A stretch of DNA of 21,592 nucleotides from a virus. The stretch is taken from positions 1-21,592 of IMG/VR virus record IMGVR_UViG_3300035070_003204; one strand, 5' to 3'. The notes below the pieces were generated by a model, which saw only the letters and a program-made list of their open reading frames with translations, did not search any database and was not told where the DNA came from. The first letter of the stretch is position 1. Every line of letters starts with the position of its first letter. Shown here piece after piece: positions 1-7,985 of this stretch. The translations under genes were made by a program, and so were the position numbers.

Positions 1-77
1 ATTGATTCGCAGAGTTTATCGACTTTTGAATCAAGGGTAATTAATATCTCTCTATCTGTTTCGGGGTCTATTGCCAT
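1..77 (-). CDS. Partial small protein, possible lysis-cassette (XhlA/holin-like) component
   Basis: An ATG at 77-75 opens a minus-strand frame that runs off the left edge with no stop. The visible N-terminus is MAIDPETDREILITLDSKVD followed by KLCES. It is charged and amphipathic, with hydrophobic positions spaced as in a coiled coil. The start overlaps the end of the preceding small exported protein by 26 nt, which suggests translational coupling. Small proteins with a charged coiled-coil N-terminus and a C-terminal membrane anchor (XhlA-like) often follow the tail fibre in siphophages and belong to lysis cassettes. No membrane segment is visible here because the gene is truncated, so the function is only a positional guess. 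Confidence 0.5.
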   Translation of the reverse strand, partial: MAIDPETDREILITLDSKVDKLCES

Positions 78-321
78 CTTTTATTTGTTTTTGAATTTGT
101 GCTGAAATTGTCATTTGTAAACTGTCAATAGATTTGTCAATAAACACTACCTGCTGATGTGGCAGATTGCTCTCATTCACTATCTGTTTTATAGCTTCTA
201 ATTTTTGCCAATGTTTATTTATTTCCGTTTCTGAAAATTTTATTGTAAATTCTTTTTCAATCACATTGTAAGTGAAAGATGAAAGTAAAATTGCCGATAA
301 AATTAATAGCGTTTTTTTCAT
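52..321 (-). CDS. Small exported protein of unknown function (89 aa)
   Basis: The chosen start is the ATG at 321. A longer frame from a GTG at 363 would add 14 residues ahead of an obvious signal peptide and overlap the fibre gene. From this start the protein begins MKKTLLILSAILLSSFTYN, a basic n-region plus hydrophobic core typical of a Sec leader, with no lipobox cysteine. The mature part of about 65 residues is polar and predicted helical (FSETEINKHWQKLEAIKQIV, then SNLPHQQVVFIDKSIDSLQ) and ends in a basic tail. It lies between the tail fibre and the truncated gene at the left edge. It could be a periplasmic lysis accessory or spanin-like protein, but no specific family is recognised. Confidence 0.65.
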   Translation of the reverse strand: MKKTLLILSAILLSSFTYNVIEKEFTIKFSETEINKHWQKLEAIKQIVNESNLPHQQVVFIDKSIDSLQMTISAQIQKQIKDGNRPRNR

Positions 322-328
322 ATATGAT

Positions 329-2557
329 TTAGTTTTTGAATACGAATACTTTAAATGTCCCACTTGCAGGGTCTAACGCTGTTAACAAGTTGGTATTTGT
401 AAATCTTACTGTTACTGTATTTGCTGCCGAAACCCATGCTGTAAAAACACCATTTGCAAGGGTTGAACCATTTGGGACACCTACTGATACAGCATCCCCA
501 TTTACTGCACCTGGAACTGTTATAGTTAAATCTGAAGATGCCCCTGCCAAAGTCGAAGCAAAATTTAATGTTGCATAATTTGAATAATCACCTTTAGATA
601 AATATTTATAATTAACATACGAATTATTTTGTGATAAAACTCTATTATTACTAATAGCATCATTTAAGAATGTCAACCACAAACTTTTCCCTACTTGTGT
701 AAAATGAAGGTTGTCGCCACTAAAATATGTAGTGTTTGAAGCATCTGGCAATAAAAGATCTAACCTAACCAAATAATCATACAAAGATGGGTCGCTTAAT
801 ATTAAATTGTTTATCGTATCTTTTTTTGCTAAAACAGCAGCAGTCGCACCCGCTGACCCTGTAAAGTCAGCCATTGTGTGTGCTATTACTTTATAACCGT
901 TACTTCTGCAAATTGCCCAATAAGTTTTTATGCTATCATAAACCTGCTGAGAGGTAGTTGCTGAATAAAAGGCATCATTCGTTCCGACATATACACATAT
1001 ATAAGCAGAAGTGTAATTATCCGTTCTTTTGTTATCAATAACAGAAGTTTGAACCCTTGCTAACAAATCATTTATTTTGTTCCCACTAACTGCGTTATTG
1101 ATATATCTTGCGTTTAAGAAATTAGCACTTTTAGTCTTCATGCTATCAACCGTGTTGGCTCCTGCTGTTTGGCTGTCTCCTTCAAATAAAACAAATTGAA
1201 GTTGTTGCTGCAACCATTGTAATTTGTCAGCTCCAGCAGAAGATAGTATCTTATAATTTCCGCCTGTTGAATTAGCACTATCAACTATTGAAGTAACCTT
1301 AGCCGAACCGCTTACTGTTAATGGGTAATTGACAGTTGTTGTCCCGATTGCCAACCCTGTACTATTTAGCCTCATTTTTTCACTCTCATCTATATAGAAT
1401 GTAGCGAATCCTCCCCAACCGAAACTCCTACCTATTGCAAGTCTCATTTCGGCTGTGTTAGGTTTTACTTTTAAGTACCCATCCAACGCGCCTTCTTGTT
1501 GGAAATTAATACCTGAAAAAGTAGTGGATAAAGTATTTTTCAAAACAAAAGTAGCGGACGGGCTTCTTGCTTCCAATACCTCGACGGCATTTTCCGCAAC
1601 CCCAATGGATAAACCTGCACTATTCAACCTCATATTAAGCGATTGGTCTGTGTACCAAGAATGCTTGCCTCCCCAACCTGCTTGCCTCCCAGAAGAATAA
1701 TCTAATAACGCTTGATTGTTTGTTGCTTTTATATATGCGTCTAAAGTGCCATTATCCCTAAATTCAACCCCGTTAGGGGTAGCATTATTGGTGCTATTAA
1801 AATTAATAATAGGAGTTGCATAATTCATATTTAAATCACCTGTTAAAGTGCCACCACTTAAAGGTAAGTAATTGCCTAAAGAAGTATTGAAAACAGAACT
1901 TAAACTATCAACACCTTTTTTATAATTTGCCTTAGTGGAGTAAATTGTTGAATCGCTATATTTTACTCTCAACGCCCCAACCAAATTACCACTACCGTCA
2001 CTCGTTAGTACGCTATCTCCTAAATTGTAATTATTAAATTTTACCCGGCCATTACTTGCAATAACTAATCTATCATTATCATTTGTCATTAAAGCTAAAG
2101 ATTGTGTTGCATTGGCTTGTAACCCTGTAAATAAATTAGAGCTATTTTTAGCCCCATAAATTCCAGCACCACCTGAAAATAATTTAAAGTAACCTCCCTT
2201 TGCTGCTAATGAGTTTTGAACCGTTAAATCATAACCGTTGATGGTATGGATTCTTTCTGCATCAAAAGTTAAATCGGCATTGGCGAAATTATCAAATCCT
2301 ACCACGTCATCTTCATCTAACAACAATTTCCACTTTGTACTATCGTGAAAATAAAATCTTTTGTTACTACTCTTAAACACAAGCCCCCCACCTCTACTCA
2401 ATGAGTTATTAAGGCTTGTATCTCCTTTAGGTGCTGTCAAACCGCTTTCCGTTGCTATCCTTTTAAAGTTGATACCAAACGTACCATTCTGCTGGTATGC
2501 CTGACCGAATCCTTTTAAACTCGCTAATAAAACTAAAAATAAAATTATCCTTTTCAT
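329..2557 (-). CDS. Tail fibre/spike with SGNH (GDSL-like) hydrolase domain and Sec-type leader
   Basis: 742 aa. Residues 1-20 look like a Sec signal peptide ending GFGQA. Residues 25-90 resemble the N-terminal part of Bacteroidota secreted adhesin-type proteins. A phage-fibre motif, YLPLSGGTLTGDL, spans 230-242. Two repeats follow (about 265-320 and 352-405), each ending in MRLNS.GL.IG. The segment 455-635 carries a full SGNH set: block I GDSQ with nucleophile Ser462, Gly492 (block II), block III GTND at 525-528, and block V Asp615/His618 in DNLH. The C-terminal 85 residues form a beta-rich domain (ASTLAGASSDLTITV... ASGTFKVFVFK) seen at the ends of many phage tail proteins. SGNH domains in receptor-binding proteins usually deacetylate or de-esterify surface glycans. 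It follows the second tube-like gene with one base between them. The leader is unusual for a virion protein. Confidence 0.82.
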   Translation of the reverse strand: MKRIILFLVLLASLKGFGQAYQQNGTFGINFKRIATESGLTAPKGDTSLNNSLSRGGGLVFKSSNKRFYFHDSTKWKLLLDEDDVVGFDNFANADLTFDAERIHTINGYDLTVQNSLAAKGGYFKLFSGGAGIYGAKNSSNLFTGLQANATQSLALMTNDNDRLVIASNGRVKFNNYNLGDSVLTSDGSGNLVGALRVKYSDSTIYSTKANYKKGVDSLSSVFNTSLGNYLPLSGGTLTGDLNMNYATPIINFNSTNNATPNGVEFRDNGTLDAYIKATNNQALLDYSSGRQAGWGGKHSWYTDQSLNMRLNSAGLSIGVAENAVEVLEARSPSATFVLKNTLSTTFSGINFQQEGALDGYLKVKPNTAEMRLAIGRSFGWGGFATFYIDESEKMRLNSTGLAIGTTTVNYPLTVSGSAKVTSIVDSANSTGGNYKILSSAGADKLQWLQQQLQFVLFEGDSQTAGANTVDSMKTKSANFLNARYINNAVSGNKINDLLARVQTSVIDNKRTDNYTSAYICVYVGTNDAFYSATTSQQVYDSIKTYWAICRSNGYKVIAHTMADFTGSAGATAAVLAKKDTINNLILSDPSLYDYLVRLDLLLPDASNTTYFSGDNLHFTQVGKSLWLTFLNDAISNNRVLSQNNSYVNYKYLSKGDYSNYATLNFASTLAGASSDLTITVPGAVNGDAVSVGVPNGSTLANGVFTAWVSAANTVTVRFTNTNLLTALDPASGTFKVFVFKN

Positions 2558-2558
2558 A

Positions 2559-3233
2559 TTATTTATATAAAATTCTTACAAATTCATTTGCCGATAATGG
2601 GTTGCTACTATTCAGTGTAACCGTACCCGTTCCCGAATCGAAATACACTTGATAAGTAGTCGGGCTGCCCACCGTTAATATATCTTCTACATCCACACCG
2701 CCTCTGCTCATGTAGAGCATCTCTTTCCCTATTAATTCAGCAAGGGCAAAAGATGTTTCCCCACCCGCTGCTCTATAACTTGTTTCTTTCACATCTCCTG
2801 GATTTGCGGGGTTAGTCCCCGATACACCTAACTGACCAGACCCTTGTAAGGATATGGTATAAGTACCTGCATCGTTATTTGCCCCTGTTAATGATAATGA
2901 TGTAATAAAAGCTAAGCCTGTGTAATAAGTACTACCGTCAACGCCGTTATCAACCACAAATTTAATATCTAATATTTCCCTATTCAGTAAGGCGTTTGTC
3001 ATCTTAGTATATCCAAAATTATCTAAAATCATTAACCCATCATCCGACAAATCCCACCCTATTACATCAGGCTTATATTCTTTAAAAAAAGCAGAATTAT
3101 AATTAGTAACTTCCCTTGCCGAAAGTTCAAGATTAAGAGTAACCGACCTTGAACAAGCAACTACAACATAAACCTCAGTATCATTGTTGTAGATACTGAG
3201 TGCCATGTTACTGCCTTTTACAATTTCTGCCAT
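2559..3233 (-). CDS. Distal tail protein with tail-tube-like N-terminal domain
   Basis: 224 aa. The N-terminal 135 residues resemble a phage tail tube fold and share a pattern with the tube protein at 7542-7982: a MA.x.I/RG start, an Ala-Cys pair (26-27) before VT..xEL, and a late beta strand followed by T.T/SI.L. A short Pro/Gly/Asn linker (136-150) joins a C-terminal domain (151-224; YRAAGGETSFALAELIGK ... EFVRILYK). Similar domains occur in tail-associated proteins of Bacteroidota phages. It directly abuts the 666-aa distal tail gene upstream and is one base from the fibre gene downstream. A role as a tail tip or fibre-attachment subunit is inferred. It could also be a tail sheath-independent adaptor. 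The tube relationship is my pattern reading, not an alignment. Confidence 0.6.
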   Translation of the reverse strand: MAEIVKGSNMALSIYNNDTEVYVVVACSRSVTLNLELSAREVTNYNSAFFKEYKPDVIGWDLSDDGLMILDNFGYTKMTNALLNREILDIKFVVDNGVDGSTYYTGLAFITSLSLTGANNDAGTYTISLQGSGQLGVSGTNPANPGDVKETSYRAAGGETSFALAELIGKEMLYMSRGGVDVEDILTVGSPTTYQVYFDSGTGTVTLNSSNPLSANEFVRILYK

Positions 3234-5234
3234 TTATTTATAAATTGTTTCTTCTGTTATTGTTGCTGCAAGTTCTTCGTTCCCTGTTTGTAGTAAATTA
3301 CCGCTTAATGTATTATCATAAAAATCAAAAGTGGCATTCCCTAATACATATTTTTTTGTTACAACCTCGTAAGGGTCGCCTGCATTGTCATCTACTTTGC
3401 AGCTATCTAAGTATTCAAAAGTAGTAACACCGTCTCCTATTTTATTGGTATAAAGACCAAATATTTTGCCTTGTAAAGTTATGCTATTTTTCGCTACTGC
3501 ATTGATGTAATTTTGTGCTAATAATTTAATTAAACTATCAAAAATAATTCCGCTTGAATTTAACCTATACCAATCAATCAACGGTACGCCGCTTGCATTC
3601 TGCAATACGCCGTTTATCATGTTATTACTTATTCTAGGTGTAACACCTACTGAAACGGTTACATTCTTTTTATAAGAATTATTTGCACCCCTTTCAGCCT
3701 TAGTAACTATCTTACTTACTTTTTCTTTGTCGTTATTAATACCTTTTAAAACAGCGTTCTTTAACCTTACTTCTTCTTTGGTTGTAGATAAAGGAATGGA
3801 TGGTATAGCAACTCCTAAACTAAAAGTAACTTTTAATTCGCCTGTTATTGGTGACAATCCTAAATTATAAGTTAATCTCTTCCATAATTCAGTATCATTA
3901 TCAACCGTTATTTCATTCCCATAATCAACAATATTTGATAATAACCCTATCTTCCATTCATTATTCTGTATGTTATAATACCATGCTACTGTTGCATTCT
4001 GAACAATATAAATTATCAATCTCAATGCAACTGGCTTCCCTAAAACCGCGGGTGTAACAACCATATCAAAGCCTATTTCGTAAATCTCATTTTGAAATGC
4101 TGTGAACGTGTTATTTGTGCCCCCTGTCCCCATTGATACACCCCCTGTTATGTCTGCCCCCGAATAATACAACACTCTGCAATTAAAATCCAACGCCGTT
4201 GCTAAAGCAGTATTTCCTGAAAAGAAACCTGCCGAAGTATTCCATCCAAAAGGCTGCCCTAAGTATTCTTGTTGAAAGTCTTTGTTATACCAAAGGTTTT
4301 CTGCATACTTTATCTCCTGCTCAATCTCTAAAACATTAAAACCTTTCTTTAAATATTTTACTTGCTCATTATCTATAAAATAATTTTGTGCCGACAAACT
4401 ATACCCTTTAATAAATCTCTTATTAGCAAATTGACCCGAAGCAACCACCGCCCCTAAATTATCATACTTCGTTAACCATACTGTATTGTCGCTTCTTTCA
4501 TTTACTTGACTAACTACATACTGCCCATTTGATTGAAATAAATTACAACCAAAGGCAATCATTATATCCGATAATATTTCATAGCAATTTTTATAAACAT
4601 CAGGTTCTTGAAACCATGACCTTATCCTCGTGTAACTCTGTGAGAAAGGTTCTGCACTCGAATCCGTTGTTCTATCTACCATGCCATTGGCATAGATTGA
4701 ACATTGAATATTTAAGAAAAAATCAGGTAACCCCATTTGATTTAAACATCCCAAAATAACATCTAACAAACTTCTTAACTGACTTTCATTATCGGGCATT
4801 ACTAAGTTAGCATTGTAGTTAATGTTTTTTAACAACCCTAACCCATCCACCGCTTTAAAGCTCATAAAACGCAAACCTGTGGTAAAAGGTAACTGAATAT
4901 CGTTTACTAATAGAAAACCTTGCCAAATTAAAAAGTCATAGTAACTTAAAGTATTTGTTGAAGCGTATAATTTAACTAAGTACTTAGTATCGTCATCAGA
5001 AAACAAATCAATGTTTATATTATTGTCCGTTACCTCTAAATCAAAAGCTAATTCACTACCTATTATTGGTGTGAATACATCATCATCAGTAGAATAGTAA
5101 TTTAATGTAAAAGGATTAACACCTGCATTAACAGGTGTGCTTCCTGAACTATAATCTTTTTCGCTTATTTCTAAGATATACGTTAACCCATTCTTTGATG
5201 GTACACTTGCTATGTATTTAACTCCGTAACTCAT
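3234..5234 (-). CDS. Large distal tail/baseplate protein
   Basis: 666 aa. The N-terminus (MSYGVKYIASVPSKNG, then a segment with NPFTLNYYS, a GSELAFDLE strand, and LIWQGFLLVNDIQLPF) matches my memory of a family found just after the tape measure in Bacteroides and Flavobacteriia siphophages. The start of the conserved region extends through VDGLGLLKNINY (about 129-141). The middle and C-terminal parts are beta-rich, with no enzymatic motif seen. Its ATG shares one base with the tape measure stop (TAATG), implying coupled translation. The position between tape measure and fibre argues for a distal tail or baseplate hub role, equivalent to Dit/Tal. The exact function is inferred from position. 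Confidence 0.7.
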   Translation of the reverse strand: MSYGVKYIASVPSKNGLTYILEISEKDYSSGSTPVNAGVNPFTLNYYSTDDDVFTPIIGSELAFDLEVTDNNINIDLFSDDDTKYLVKLYASTNTLSYYDFLIWQGFLLVNDIQLPFTTGLRFMSFKAVDGLGLLKNINYNANLVMPDNESQLRSLLDVILGCLNQMGLPDFFLNIQCSIYANGMVDRTTDSSAEPFSQSYTRIRSWFQEPDVYKNCYEILSDIMIAFGCNLFQSNGQYVVSQVNERSDNTVWLTKYDNLGAVVASGQFANKRFIKGYSLSAQNYFIDNEQVKYLKKGFNVLEIEQEIKYAENLWYNKDFQQEYLGQPFGWNTSAGFFSGNTALATALDFNCRVLYYSGADITGGVSMGTGGTNNTFTAFQNEIYEIGFDMVVTPAVLGKPVALRLIIYIVQNATVAWYYNIQNNEWKIGLLSNIVDYGNEITVDNDTELWKRLTYNLGLSPITGELKVTFSLGVAIPSIPLSTTKEEVRLKNAVLKGINNDKEKVSKIVTKAERGANNSYKKNVTVSVGVTPRISNNMINGVLQNASGVPLIDWYRLNSSGIIFDSLIKLLAQNYINAVAKNSITLQGKIFGLYTNKIGDGVTTFEYLDSCKVDDNAGDPYEVVTKKYVLGNATFDFYDNTLSGNLLQTGNEELAATITEETIYK

Positions 5235-6877
5235 TAACCTATAAAACCTAAATTTTGATTACCTCTTTTGTTAATTAATACAATATCCGAACCTCTTATA
5301 ACGCCTTGCACTTGTACGCTTCCACCACCCATGCTACCCATTAATTGTGGTAACTTGTTTAAAGGCATGAAAACCTCTGGTCCAGCCTCACCAAACATCC
5401 CAATAGTAGGCTTAGTGGCTATACCTCCTTCGGCTGCTTTAAAGCCTAATAACGAACCCAATCCACCGCCCCCCATCATTTTTAATATACTCCCAAAACC
5501 TTCTTTCCCTGCAAACTTACCGCCCCCTATTCCTAACCCTGCTAACACCGCTTGCAATGCCAATGCAGCAAGTAAAGTACTTATTAATTTAACGGCTAAT
5601 TTCTTTAGTTCTTGAATAAAAGCATCAAAAGCATTACCGCCTGATAGTAATGTTTCAAAAAAAGTTGTAAAGGCGGGTGCAAGCATATTTGAAACCATTT
5701 CGGCTTGCATTTGTTGTAAGGCTATTGTCTCTTTTTGCTTGTCGTTATACGACCCAGAATTAGCTATTAAAGTAGATAATGTTGGTATATGCTTTAATCT
5801 CGCTATATTTTGTTGTTCTTCGGCTGCTGTTACTATGTACGTTTGTAAACCTAAAAGTCTTTTTTGTTCTGCTAATTTCTTTGTAGATTCTGTTAAAGCA
5901 TTTGTTGTTATTGTTGATTTTGCTTGACTTGGTGCTAAAGCCCCAAATAATTGTGTAGATTCAATCAGGGCTTTATTCATTTCACCTGTCTCTTTCTTTA
6001 GAGATTCGGTAAATGTTTTATATTCTTTAGTCGCAGAAATTAAATTTTTATATTTTGATTCTAATAAACCGCCTCCTACTATATTACCCTCAATAGTTCC
6101 TTCTAACCCTTCAGATGCTTTTTTTACGCTTTCATAAGATGCTTTAGCATCTCCAAACGCTTTAGATAACTCTTTTTGTCTTAACGTTAATTCTGCAACT
6201 CTATCTGCATACTTAGTGGCAATAGCTTGTTTTAAAAAGGCTTGTGTTAATTGATTTACAGTGTCGGTAGTCTTTTGACTATTTATATTAACAAGTGTTA
6301 ATTTTTCTGCATGGTCTCCTATTAATTTATTAGCTTGTTTTATTGCCTCATTTCTTTGGGTTAAAGGCAAATTACCATTCTTGGCTATATTTACAAATGT
6401 TTGAAGCTGCAAACCTGTTGACATAGCTTGTGTCTCGGCTTTCCTCAAATCCTTTGTAAATTCTTTCATTGTGTCCTTCGCCTCGTTGGTTGCCCCAAAC
6501 ATCTTCTTTAAAGCATCCACACCCCCTAAAGCAAAAAACTGAAAAGCACTTAAAGCCAATCCAATACCCCCCGCTCCCATTAAAGAAGCCCCTAATACTT
6601 TCAAACTTTGTGCTGTACTTCCTGTTTCTTTTTGTAATCTTTGGAAACTTTCTAATAAAGGATTTAAGTTGTTGGCTATACCTATAAAACCAAAAGGAGC
6701 ATCTTGAGCAACCCTGCCTAAATTAGTTAAGGCGTTACTTGCTTGGTTAAATCCTACTCTACTATTGGCAGCCGTTTTATTAAGCCCATCCATAGCTTTA
6801 GCCGTTTGATTAAACGAACTTAAAGCCTGTTTATTATCCGCCGTTATCCGTAACTCTAAAGTATTAACCGTTGCCAT
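5234..6877 (-). CDS. Tape measure protein
   Basis: 547 aa. It has a helical, Ala/Lys/Gln-rich N-terminal half (coiled-coil segments around 10-90 and 130-310) and a hydrophobic stretch at about 92-125. A second hydrophobic Gly/Ala/Leu-rich stretch lies near 430-475. The C-terminal signature GGIATKPTIGMFGEAGPEVF is the motif found near the end of many siphophage tape measures. It sits after the tail chaperones and before the distal tail gene, exactly where this protein is expected. Tape measure length sets tail length at roughly 0.15 nm per residue, so a short tail of about 80 nm is predicted. It overlaps the downstream start codon by one base. Confidence 0.93.
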   Translation of the reverse strand: MATVNTLELRITADNKQALSSFNQTAKAMDGLNKTAANSRVGFNQASNALTNLGRVAQDAPFGFIGIANNLNPLLESFQRLQKETGSTAQSLKVLGASLMGAGGIGLALSAFQFFALGGVDALKKMFGATNEAKDTMKEFTKDLRKAETQAMSTGLQLQTFVNIAKNGNLPLTQRNEAIKQANKLIGDHAEKLTLVNINSQKTTDTVNQLTQAFLKQAIATKYADRVAELTLRQKELSKAFGDAKASYESVKKASEGLEGTIEGNIVGGGLLESKYKNLISATKEYKTFTESLKKETGEMNKALIESTQLFGALAPSQAKSTITTNALTESTKKLAEQKRLLGLQTYIVTAAEEQQNIARLKHIPTLSTLIANSGSYNDKQKETIALQQMQAEMVSNMLAPAFTTFFETLLSGGNAFDAFIQELKKLAVKLISTLLAALALQAVLAGLGIGGGKFAGKEGFGSILKMMGGGGLGSLLGFKAAEGGIATKPTIGMFGEAGPEVFMPLNKLPQLMGSMGGGSVQVQGVIRGSDIVLINKRGNQNLGFIG

Positions 6878-6879
6878 CT

Positions 6880-7161
6880 CTACAAATTATTATACAATTT
6901 CACAATCTTAGCAAGCTCTTCTTTGCTTATCTTTTCGCCTTTGTCTTCTTTCACATCCGTTGGCAGTGGCATGAATCTATGAATACTAGGAAATGGTTTC
7001 TTTGGGTCTCTATTAGCCGCCGCAATCGTGTAACTTATCATTCTCGTTTGTTCTAACTGCTTATAATAACGAAGGGAATAGCCCTCATAAATCAGTAACC
7101 ATTCCCTCCATTCCAAACTTTCAAAATATCCTATCTCTAAACCCACCTCACCTAATGCCAT
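6880..7161 (-). CDS. Tail assembly chaperone, distal frame (gpGT-type extension)
   Basis: 93 aa from the ATG at 7161, but most likely made mainly as the C-terminal part of a frameshift fusion. Its frame continues upstream without a stop, giving KLTFDDVER before the Met, and joins the 118-aa chaperone through the slippery run at 7187-7195. The sequence (LGEVGLEIGYFESLEWREWL ...) starts with the helical TFDDVERM-type segment common to T-part tail chaperones. It lies between the tube protein and the tape measure, the standard place for the G/GT pair. The GT fusion binds the tape measure and recruits tube subunits during tail assembly and is absent from virions. Internal initiation at 7161 cannot be excluded. 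Confidence 0.8.
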   Translation of the reverse strand: MALGEVGLEIGYFESLEWREWLLIYEGYSLRYYKQLEQTRMISYTIAAANRDPKKPFPSIHRFMPLPTDVKEDKGEKISKEELAKIVKLYNNL

Positions 7162-7181
7162 CCTTTCAACATCATCAAAGG

Positions 7182-7538
7182 TTAGCTTTTTTTTTCTTCG
7201 CCGTTGTTACTAAAAGCCGAAGTACTCAATACCATTGCCTCCACCATCTTACCAAAGACATCAACAATCTTTTCACTTCCTATGCCTCCACATTCGTCTA
7301 TCCAATCGCATACTTCTAACTCGCTAATCGTAAAATGTTTGCCTGTGGCTTTGTACTGTGGATATTCGGATGCCGCCTGTAAACAAGCTACTACAAAGTC
7401 TATATGTAGTTTACCGTCTCCAAACTGCTCAAATAATTCACTTAATGAAATGTTCAACAACTTGCAACATCTTTTCATTGCCCATGTGCCCCATTTCAAC
7501 TCAATAGCCTTACCACTTGGTAGTTCTAAGTTTATCAT
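7182..7538 (-). CDS. Tail assembly chaperone, upstream frame (gpG-like)
   Basis: 118 aa, beginning MINLELPSGKAIELKWGTWA and mostly helical. It resembles the short chaperone of siphophages (gpG of lambda; gp13/14 pair of HK97). It lies 3 nt downstream of the tail tube gene. The last codons are GAA GAA AAA AAA AGC TAA, so the ribosome meets a run of nine A just before the stop. Slipping back by one base there bypasses the stop and yields a fusion of about 219 residues with the next frame. The unshifted product ends NNGEEKKS. Confidence 0.82.
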   Translation of the reverse strand: MINLELPSGKAIELKWGTWAMKRCCKLLNISLSELFEQFGDGKLHIDFVVACLQAASEYPQYKATGKHFTISELEVCDWIDECGGIGSEKIVDVFGKMVEAMVLSTSAFSNNGEEKKS

Positions 7539-7541
7539 AGA

Positions 7542-7982
7542 TTATACTGTTACTGCTTGTGTAATAGTTGGTTCTTTAGGTTTGATAGTGATTGAGAAGG
7601 TAGCCTTATCATTATCAGGAGTACTTAACTCCCAACTAAAGATATAACCGCTTCCACTATACACTATGTCGCCTGACACGGGGCTTGCCTTACCTATCTT
7701 AAACGGTAACAATGTTTTGTTAACATGATAAGTGTACAATGCCGAATAACTCTCTTTTGTTGGTGTGCCTGTCTGGTCAATAGCTATTGCTTCTGCTGTA
7801 ATCTCCTGAGTGAACACATCGCCTGCTAAAGTCTTATTACCACACTTTGAATTAGCATCTATTTCATCTAACTCAGATGAAAAAGTTACATCTGTTAAAC
7901 AAGCCGCTGGAAGGTAAGTATTATTACCATCTGCATCTATTAACAACAACCATTCCCGACCCCTGATTTCTGTATCTGCCAT
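7542..7982 (-). CDS. Major tail tube protein
   Basis: 146 aa, beta-rich, beginning MADTEIRGREWLLLIDADGN. The segments LPAACLTDVTFSSELDEIDA and SGSGYIFSWELS, followed by ATFSITIKPKEP, fit the tail tube fold of TP901-1/Bacteroidota siphophages. It polymerises as hexameric rings around the tape measure and forms the DNA conduit. It lies between the tail terminator gene (3 nt gap) and the tail chaperones, which is the canonical position. Compare the second tube-like protein at 2559-3233. Confidence 0.85.
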   Translation of the reverse strand: MADTEIRGREWLLLIDADGNNTYLPAACLTDVTFSSELDEIDANSKCGNKTLAGDVFTQEITAEAIAIDQTGTPTKESYSALYTYHVNKTLLPFKIGKASPVSGDIVYSGSGYIFSWELSTPDNDKATFSITIKPKEPTITQAVTV

Positions 7983-7985
7983 TTT

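Larger units (their letters stand above)
6880..7538 (-). other. Programmed -1 ribosomal frameshift product (G-GT tail chaperone fusion)
   Basis: Reading from 7538 to the slippery heptamer A AAA AAA (7194-7188, zero-frame codons AAA 7193-7191 and AAA 7190-7188) and stepping back one base gives AAG CTA ACC TTT GAT and so on, in frame with the 93-aa reading frame. The fused protein would have 117 + 9 + 93 = 219 residues, with the junction EEKK-KLTFDDVERMA. The frame change is -1: zero-frame codons start at positions equal to 2 mod 3 and the extension at 0 mod 3 on this strand. Such a G/GT frameshift is conserved in many long-tailed phages. I did not identify a convincing stimulatory hairpin downstream. 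Confidence 0.8.

Noticed and set aside
329-363. Extended start (GTG at 363) for the small exported protein
   Set aside because: It would place 14 charged residues before a good Sec leader and lengthen the overlap with the fibre gene.
5268-5615. 115-residue plus-strand frame rich in Pro and Asn
   Set aside because: Antisense to the Gly-rich end of the tape measure; the composition is just the complement of those codons.
7204-7647. 147-residue open frame on the plus strand
   Set aside because: It runs antisense to the tail chaperone and tube genes, crosses a gene boundary, and has no domain. It is a by-product of codon use on the other strand.
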